Of a stretch of 64,000 bases of DNA, positions 56,704 through 64,000 are shown one piece after another. Made by a program: the position numbers and the translations under genes. Within the stretch, counting starts at the first letter, position 1. Each line of letters opens with the position of its first letter. This stretch comes from Cycas panzhihuaensis. Taxonomy: Eukaryota > Cycadophyta. Under the pieces are notes generated by a model. That model did no database searches and had not been told where the DNA came from. It saw only the letters and a list, made by a program, of their open reading frames with translations. The stretch covers positions 17,546,001 to 17,610,000 of the forward strand of contig CM041465.1 in assembly GCA_023213395.1 (NCBI GenBank), in the 5' to 3' direction.

Positions 56704-57485
56704 TTATGTAGACACATATGATGAGAAGCACCCAAATCTAACATCTGATCATTATGATAATGAAAAATATTGCATATAACCAAGACATCATTATCTATAC
56801 CTTGACTTGATTTAGCTTGATTTGCCTCCTTGGTAGGGTCTTCCTTCTTCTAGAACTCCTTTCTCTTCTAGAAATCTTTCTTGAGGTGACTTATCTTATT
56901 GCAAAGCTGATATCTTAGTTTATCTTTCTTACCTTTTGACTTTGATGTTGATGTATCTCTAGAACTTTATCCTCTCTCTATGGATCTACCCCTTGCTGCT
57001 ATAGTTTATGGTGTGGAGGTTTCTAAACTAGATCTCTTCCATACTTCTTTAGTTAGCAAGGAACTCATAACAGAGTCATAGTCTAGTTGCTTAGTAGTAC
57101 TAAAGCTAATGGAGGTGACAATATTATCCTAGGATTTAAGTAATGAACAAAGCAAGATTACTGCCTTGTCTTCATCCTCTAAATGTACACTAAAATTAGC
57201 CAACTAATATATAAGAGTATTAAAGATATTTAAATGATTAGGAAGTTTAGTACCTTCCTTCATGTACAATGAATACAATTACCTCTTCAAGTCAATTTGA
57301 TTGGTCATGAACTTTGTCATATATAGGCTTTTTAACTTTGTCCATAATCTTACTATTGATTTTTCATCTACGATGTTAAATAGAACTTCATCCACCAAGT
57401 ATAAATGTATTGTGAAAAGGGTTATTTTATCCATATCCTTCCATTCTTCATCAGTCATTCCTAATGGTTTCTATTTCACCAAAAC
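56704..57485 (-). pseudogene. Copia E gag and protease start (broken)
   Basis: From 57,480 down: MTDEEWKDMDKITLFTI, many stops, a degenerate zinc knuckle (LCNKISHLKKDF near 56,900), then DLGASHHMCLHK ending at the copia C junction. Confidence 0.75.
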
Positions 57486-60020
57486 CTAGCCTCTTCATTT
57501 ATATTTGGATTATATTGGTAAATTGGTACATGCTATATGGTTTTGTGAAAGGTAATTGATGGATGTTGATTGTATTTGATGGATTAGGCCTTGCTTTGTT
57601 AAAATGGTACATGATTTTTTATTAATAGAATGTAATGAATGATGATGTACCTTGTATTCTTACTATTATTTGTCGATGACATAAACTATGGTAACAAAGT
57701 TTTCTTTATGATTAACTTGACCCCATTTTTCTTTCACAGTTTGGTGTTTTTATCTTATTTTCAAGATTTCACCCATGATTTCATCATTTATCACTCTTTG
57801 GGCCTATACTTAATGCATTTCACCTCATTCTAATCTTATTTACTCTTTGATGAACTTATTTTGATGATTTAATTCTCATTAAATATCAATTTTTATTATT
57901 TTTTGATCAAATTTTTAATTTACTGAAATTGTGTTTTTCACTCTATCAAAAACGCAACTAGTCACATTTTTAGAATAAAGTCATATTTTTGGTAGGTGAA
58001 AAACGTGACCAATTATGTTTTTCACTATCATGTAATAAAAATCTAGGCAGATTGCCAAAATTTTTACATGCCGCTACCCAGATTTAATGGGATTTAATTA
58101 TCTCAATACCTAGAAGTGATAAACAGTGATTATTGATTAAAAATAAAAGAGAGAAAATGTGATTTTTACTCTAGTATTGTGAAATTTTGTGAAGTTTTTA
58201 GAGATATACTGAGGACTACTATTGTGACTTTGAAGACTTTATTTCTATGGATTATTGGATGAAATCTTGAAGAAGCTTTATTGGTATATTGCTACTACTC
58301 GATTATTGATGGTCTAAGCTTCAATTTTCTTGGATCTTCATTAGTTTCATGCTTTAAACTTCTCTTGATTTGGAGTTTCAAGCTTGTTTCATAGTGTTTG
58401 AAGATAATTTTGGCTCGAAATTATTTCTTTTTGTTGGCTAATTATTGTTGTCCTCTCATTTAGACTTCTGATACTGAAATATATTCTAAAAGGTTAGCCC
58501 TTTGTGGGGTTCCTTAAGGATATACTAGAGTGGGATATGGCCATCTCTCCACCATACATCTAGCTACTCCTTCCCACTCTATCATATCAATTTGTATTTC
58601 AGTTGGGCTTGACATGCCGCGAATCCTCTTGAATTCTCTTTTGGAATTATTTGTCTCTAGTTTAGCCTCTTTAGACTATTGATTCTTCCTTCTTTGGTCT
58701 TGATTTGAAGGAAAGTGTATGGGAAAGTTGGTCAAGTGAAAAGAAAACTGTCATTCTAAGGCATTTTTTACAATAAGAAAGAAATGTTTGTCTTATATCT
58801 TTAATTGCATGCACTCTTATTTTTAAGTTAGTCCTTTTATCTTGAGAATGAAAAGTTGATAGTATTATTTGGTTGAAGTATCTATGATTTTTAGTTTTAC
58901 ATTGAGTTCAAGGATCCTTGTTGAGCTCTTACTACTCTAATTATAATAAAGTCTCTAGTGACTAGTCTTGCATGGATGATTATTGTTCAGATTTATGATT
59001 TATCTATGATCTTGTAAGTTTCCTTTAAGAATCTCTCTTTCTATATATTATTTCATCACTTTTTAAGAGAATTGATTGCATGCATCAAGGTTAGAGCATA
59101 TTGACTAGTTTTGCATGTTGATTGGTCTCTTTTAAAAGAAATTTACATAAAAAATTCATGTCCTTACTTTTAGATTTTGAGTAGCATCATCTCTCTTAAA
59201 ATGAATCATGCATGTTTCATATAAGAAAGATATCTCATAGTTCCATACGCATCTTTCATTTTGGAAAAAAAAAAAAAAGAAGAAAAGAACTTACATGCAT
59301 AGTTTATAGTTTGTTTACTTTTGCTTTCATAAACCAAAAACTAAAAAATAAAAAATAAAAAGTTTTATTCGAGTTTGATCTTGTAGTTTCTTTGGTTGTA
59401 TTGTTTTTACCTCTTAACTTCACATCTTTGTAATCATATAAAAACCTAGAAACCAAAACAAGATAAACTATTATTTTTATTAGCTTACCCTCTCCCATAT
59501 CTTAGTAAAACCCAAAAGGTTGAAACGATTACATGAGAGGAATCCCTAGGAAGGATATTAAAGATATTATAAGTATGGTTTTGAACTTAGAACTTCTTTG
59601 TTAAGTCATATAGTTTAGTGGATTCTATCACCCCATTTGATATCCACACTTTTTGTTGTATCCCACTCTCACTTAGGTAGATAACATTATTAATCAAAGA
59701 CTCTTCCTTAGGAGTTGGGCAAAGATGGTCCTTTAGGTCTTTTGAAACTTTGTGTCTCCTAATTTTAATGATCAAAGAAATCAAGAGATATTAAGTTTAG
59801 GTCCCCCCAAGGCCCTAACCATCTTTTTGGTAACCTTGATAAGGATCAAAACTAAGAAACCCCTAGAATACCACCATTTTTCTAAAAACCATACTGGGGA
59901 ACCACCATTTATCTTCAAGTAAAACTATGGAAATAATAAAACCTATACTTAGGCACTCCTTAAAACTTTAAGGCCTTCTGCTTGATTCTCAAATGTGCCT
60001 ATTACACTTTGGTCATAATG
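57486..60020. other. AT-rich stretch without genes; possible 5' LTR of element G
   Basis: I find no coding remnant on either strand. It lies between copia E and G gag, where G's 5' LTR and leader should be. It includes an inverted cluster (57,931-58,025: GTGTTTTTCAC, GTGAAAAACGTGACC, ATGTTTTTCAC) and an A/T-rich block near 58,130. No second LTR copy is in the window, so the ends cannot be set. Confidence 0.4.
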
Positions 60021-60099
60021 TTTCATCATGTTACGTTAAATCTTTAGAATTTCAAGCACATGATACGTATGTTTATCCCTCTAAAGATTCAACCCAACT

Positions 60100-62260
60100 A
60101 TATAATATACCAATGGAGCAGGGATACCTAGACCCTTTATAGTATCCTAGTGATCCTTATTTTATAGATCCTTCTTTCATATAAGAAGAACTACCTTCTA
60201 CTCGATTACATCCATCTTTTCCTAAGTTAACCCTTATTAGGATCACTACCCCAATAAGCATGCCTAGTTATCATGACCCTTTTCATCTAGAGACATAAAC
60301 CATATAATCTTTATTACATCATGTTTAGATTGATCCCATAGGTGAAGACTATGACTCGATTAAGGTAGACCCTCCACCTGAAACCATGTGGTCTCCTCAC
60401 CCTTCTCATCCTCCTTCACTAAGACCTGTTTCATGATCTTATTCCTTGCTTATAGAGGAAGTTGACGATTGTAAATAGACCCATTCATAACCTAGTCAAT
60501 CTTCTCCTAGGCAATAGATTCAAGTTCATTCCTCCCACTCCATACCTCTTACTCATAGAGGTGAGTCCACTATTGTTTCTTATGGCATTCCTAGAACCAT
60601 GCACATACCCACTTCTAGTCAAGTGGTTATGACCTCATCTAATTTATGACAGATTTATTCTTACTATATTAAGATTACTTCTTCATAGCCTATTTATTCT
60701 ACCACTTAGGTACCCCTTTATGTATCACATACCATTAGGTCTTATGGTGTTAGGTCCTTCCCATTATCACGTAGAGTGTCTAACATAATTTCCTCATCAC
60801 AACATATTTCTCACACTCATTTACCACATCCACATGCTTTAACAAGATAATCACAACTTTTGAAGACTTCTAATCCCACTTCATCTTCATATATTCTTAG
60901 GCCTAGCCCATAACCTATCCCTTTTTACACTTTTAATTTGAGTTTCTTTCAAAACCTTATACCTCAAACTGACTCTATGGTTAACCTTGTAGTATGGTTT
61001 GTTCCTCTCTCTACTCTTCCACCTCATGATATGTCACAATAACAACCATTATTGCAACAATATATTCATTCATCTATTCCTCATATATCATCCTTATCTC
61101 AATGTCCTACTATGTTAAGGTCAAGGAGGCCCTTTTTAGATTATATGAAGTCTCCATTCCCGTGTGAGGTCTTGTTATCACCTATGCCCCCATTCCTTCC
61201 TGAGTTACCTAAATTTTTTTGTGACTCTTCTCAAGACATCACCTCTCATATATATGCATTTGTACTTGCTTGTATAGATTTTATGCCATATGACTATGTT
61301 ATGATGCATCTATTTCATAAATTGATTTAAGGCAATGCCTTGTAGTGGTTCTATAGTCTTCCTTCAGCTTTGATTCTCTCATTTTAACAACTAATTGACT
61401 CTTTTATCAACTATTTTGATGTAATGAGACCATTTGAGTCAGGCATCAAATCCTTGTTGGCAATTAAACAAAATAATGATGAAACTTTGAGAGATTTTGT
61501 TAGGAGATTTCAAGATCAAGTTCATACTTGCCATTCATACCTTAATCCTAGTTTGTTGTTTGGTCTATTTACAAACATGTTGAGGCACTATGTGCATTTA
61601 GAAGTTCTAAAACTTGGTCCTCAAATGTATAAGGAAGTAGTCGATCATTGTTTAGCTTTAGAGACATTTGAAATACAAATAGGTATCGAGAAGGTTGGGA
61701 AACCTACGCCTTCTAAAGATCTAGTTCATCCTACAAAGGCTACCCATCCTAAACCTACATATGATCATCTTACTTCCTTAATTAGATCACTTGAGCATGC
61801 AATCAATACTAAATTATGTGTTGATGGTCCATCTACTGCTTAATCCTCACAAGAGACCAAAGTCATTCACTTGACTTAGGGGAGGAAGAAACAAACTCCC
61901 CTCCCACCTCCTCCTTCGTCTGGAAAGACAAAATGGTGCTCCTATCATTAAACTAATGCACATGATAGAAGTGAGTGCCAAACTATTTAGAATATAGTCC
62001 ATAACACAAACACTCAAGTAAACCATTCTTCCAAGTCACTAGAGGACTAAATGATCCATAAGGATCCATTGCCTTAATGTGGTAAGAAAACCAGTAAAGA
62101 AGATAAAGGCAAGGGGTAGCAAATATAAGACGATGAAGACAAACCTTGAAGCTCTAATTCATTAAAGAAGACTACAACTCTCGTAAACATTCCAGCAAAA
62201 AGAAACACCAATCAATCTCATCCACCTCCTAAATGTGGGGATACCAAGAGAACCATAAAC
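60100..62260 (+). pseudogene. G gag (broken)
   Basis: A Pro/Ser/His-rich N-terminal region is followed by LPELPKFFCDSSQDITSHIY, AFVLACIDFMPYDYVMMHLF and WFYSLPSALILSF (61,190-61,390). An open stretch of 139 codons follows (61,424-61,843; MRPFESGIKSLLAIKQNNDE, LRHYVHLEVLKLGPQMYKEV). These align with T2 gag. A zinc-knuckle-like segment is expected near 61,930-61,990 (KTKWCSYHxTNAHDRSECQ) and fits W-C-x-x-H-x-x-x-x-H-x-x-x-x-C. Confidence 0.82.
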
Positions 62261-63984
62261 ATGGTGGAGACTTCAAAGAGTGTAGGTCCATCTAAATCAT
62301 TTGATGATTTGATGGCAAGGAATCCTAACTCTTTACCTCTAGTAATCCCTCATCCTATCAGGTTTAGGTCCATTCCCTCTAGTTTAAAGGATGGATCTTT
62401 CTCTTTAGTAGAAGAATTAAAGACCATTCCAGTAGGCATATTAGTTATTAATTTGCTCAAATGTTACCCTAAGCAATGTCAGCTTCTATTTGATGTATTA
62501 GCAGTCCCTATAGTAGCTTCTTCACCTACTTCTACTCTTTCTTTTGACCTCACTACCTTGCCTAGTCGTTTCGCTCACACATCGAATGACATTCCTCCAT
62601 TTTACATTCAAATCATTAAGGATGATATTAATATCAAGTGGGTTATCATTGAAAAAGGATCATTTGTCAATGTAATCCCTCTTTATCTTGTCAAGTATTT
62701 GGAGATCTCTATCTTTGATCTATATGAATGGATCTGCCAAGGGTGTGACAAGAATCAAAAGGTACCCTTGGGTCAAGTTACCCTTCCTCTCACTTTGTAG
62801 GATAAGACAGTGGTTACTGACCTTACTATCATTGACTTGGATTTATAATGTAATATCCTTTTGGGTAGACCATGGATCACCCAAATGGCAATAGTTTGTT
62901 CGTCCCTCTCTGGTGGACTCAGGTTCATCCATGAGGGAGAACTCAAGATCGTTAAATAGAATCCAAAACCTATTAAGCAATAAATTCCTCTTATTAAGAC
63001 CATTTTAGAACCTAATGAATACTCCAACTCCATGGAGTGTTTCTTTCATTCACTTAGTCTAGGTCAATACCTTACTATTGAAGCCCCTTTAACTGACCCA
63101 AAAGTGAAGGATGTAGATTTAGTTGAAATTATTCCTTTGTTATCAGGTTTCTCATTTACTCATATTTCTTCAGATTTGACTGATTGCCTTTTGGTCCCTT
63201 CTTCTTCTATTTCTAATAAAGAAGTGGCTTCTTGTTCTATTATATCTTATTGGGGTTGACCCCCAAGTAACCTTCTTAACACAGATCCTGTTCACACTTA
63301 TTTTTCATAGGTTTTGTATTTTTCCCCTAAGAGCAAATCAAGTGGTTCCTTCCTTGACCACTTACCTAGCAATTAACTCCCTCAAGTATTATTGTGTATG
63401 ATTCATGTGTTGGTGCTTCCCCATCTTTTTCTCACTCCTCTTTCTTTAAGACATGGTTGAATAGGCATGAGAAGAATATGTTATTATATCAACACCTAGA
63501 CACAGCTTCAAATGATAAAGATAGTAGTTCACTTGATACAGGTCAAGATAGTTTTAGAATCTCCACTATAGTATGGGAAGTTAATTCTATTTCTATTATC
63601 TCTTTACTTTCCTTTCCTCATGTCAATCATTCTATATCTTCACTTGTCTCAATATCTACGTCCCACCTTGATTATGACATAGATAATCAAGAGTTTATTC
63701 AAGATTTTTCTTTAATTAGGGAGTTTATGGATAGGCCAATCCTCTTTTCTCAAGTTTCATCGATCATAGAGTTTGTGCCTACTCCAAACTCTTTAGTTGG
63801 TCCTCTTTTATCTTTTATTTCTAAATCTAAGAACCTTCACCTCATCAACCCATTTTACCTTGATTATTTTGAGAATGATGAAGTGATCATTAAGAATTTA
63901 ATAGGTTCATCTCCTAATTTTCTTTACAAACATCATAAGTTAGGATTTTCTAAAGTTATAGTTGATTATTCTCAACCACAGTAG
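62261..63984 (+). pseudogene. G protease and protease-RT linker (partly open)
   Basis: Open for 179 codons (62,261-62,800). The protease loop reads VIIEKGSFVNVIPLYLVKYL near 62,640, with Asp replaced by Glu-Lys before Gly-Ser. The end segment CNILLGRPWITQMAIVCSS (62,845-62,905) matches T1 and T2. The linker continues in pieces, with the last 196 codons open (63,394-63,984). This last piece could be mistaken for a host gene, but its C-terminal end aligns with the T1 linker. Confidence 0.8.
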
Positions 63985-64000
63985 TCTATCTCTTCGATTA

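Larger units (their letters stand above)
51467..57485 (-). mobile_element. Copia E: oldest layer, broken Tork/TNT-like element
   Basis: Pieces 51467-52867 and 56704-57485, minus strand. It is the host of T2 (left) and copia C (middle). The gag N-terminal half (MTDEEWKDMDK, about 57,460-57,430), gag zinc knuckle region near 56,900 and protease LGASHHMCLHK (about 56,740-56,705) lie on the right. The protease end, integrase and its C-terminal part (SNTHKIIINRDVVFDESSF at 51,743 downwards) lie on the left. RT, RNase H and 3' LTR would be left of T2. The 5' LTR is missing, and homology stops near 57,485. Confidence 0.85.
60021..64000 (+). mobile_element. Element G: gypsy retrotransposon related to T1/T2, 5' part
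   Basis: Gag, protease and the protease-RT linker in the same order as T1/T2 but clearly diverged from them. The linker ends ENDEVIIKNLIGSSPNFLYKH, matching EDDEAFLEHLVGSMPNFLLGH in T1, and RT should begin just right of the window. Broken by stops. Confidence 0.82.

Noticed and set aside
63394-63984. 196-codon open frame as a possible host gene
   Set aside because: Its end aligns with the T1 protease-RT linker and it follows a gypsy protease directly.
1-64000. CRISPR array, rRNA, bacterial operon or virus genome
   Set aside because: No regularly spaced repeats, no rRNA signature, no compact gene order. All reverse transcriptase remnants belong to LTR elements with PBS and PPT.

Overview
The window looks like intergenic DNA from a seed plant with a large, transposon-packed genome. 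I see no host gene, rRNA, tRNA or CRISPR array. Everything from 1 to about 57,490 and from about 60,020 to the end is LTR retrotransposon sequence, all of it decayed. The evidence is plant-type Ty1/copia and Ty3/gypsy (Tat-like) coding remnants, tRNA-iMet-type primer binding sites, polypurine tracts and 5-bp target duplications. The species cannot be told from sequence alone.

The layout is a nested stack that can be read precisely. The oldest layer is copia element E (minus strand; pieces 51467-52867 and 56704-57485). A giant Tat-like gypsy element, T2 (minus strand, 14376-51466), is inserted in E. T2 has itself received copia B (37476-45016, repeat TGTCC), copia A (26511-31798, repeat TAGAT), a solo gypsy LTR (21072-23839, repeat GTGAG) and copia D inside its 3' LTR (15322-20308, repeat AAAAG). 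A second Tat-like element, T1 (plus strand, 1808-14375), is inserted in the same 3' LTR and is cut on its left by a third, minus-strand gypsy LTR (1-1807). Copia C (52873-56687) is inserted separately in E. The 5' part of a more distant gypsy element, G, fills 60021-64000; the 2.5 kb before it may be its LTR.

T1 and T2 belong to one family. With insertions removed, the internal region is about 11.8 kb and each LTR about 3.2 kb, so a complete element is about 18 kb. The order is LTR, PBS, gag, protease, reverse transcriptase, RNase H, integrase, then a 4 kb extension, PPT and LTR. The extension holds two things. One is an open reading frame on the opposite strand (now broken), with a plant-mobile-domain-like N-terminus, an acidic Gly-rich linker and a C-terminal coiled coil. 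The other is a second RNase H of the archaeal type just before the 3' untranslated region. Both are recognisable in T1 and T2, and both T1 and T2 carry the same Glu-to-Lys change at a presumed catalytic position of the second RNase H.

The copias A, C and E are one Tork/TNT-like group, D is a related type and B is a different, young copia whose two LTRs are nearly identical although its ORFs are shifted and interrupted. In-frame stops across all elements often sit where Gln or Trp is expected, as expected from C-to-T decay of methylated DNA.
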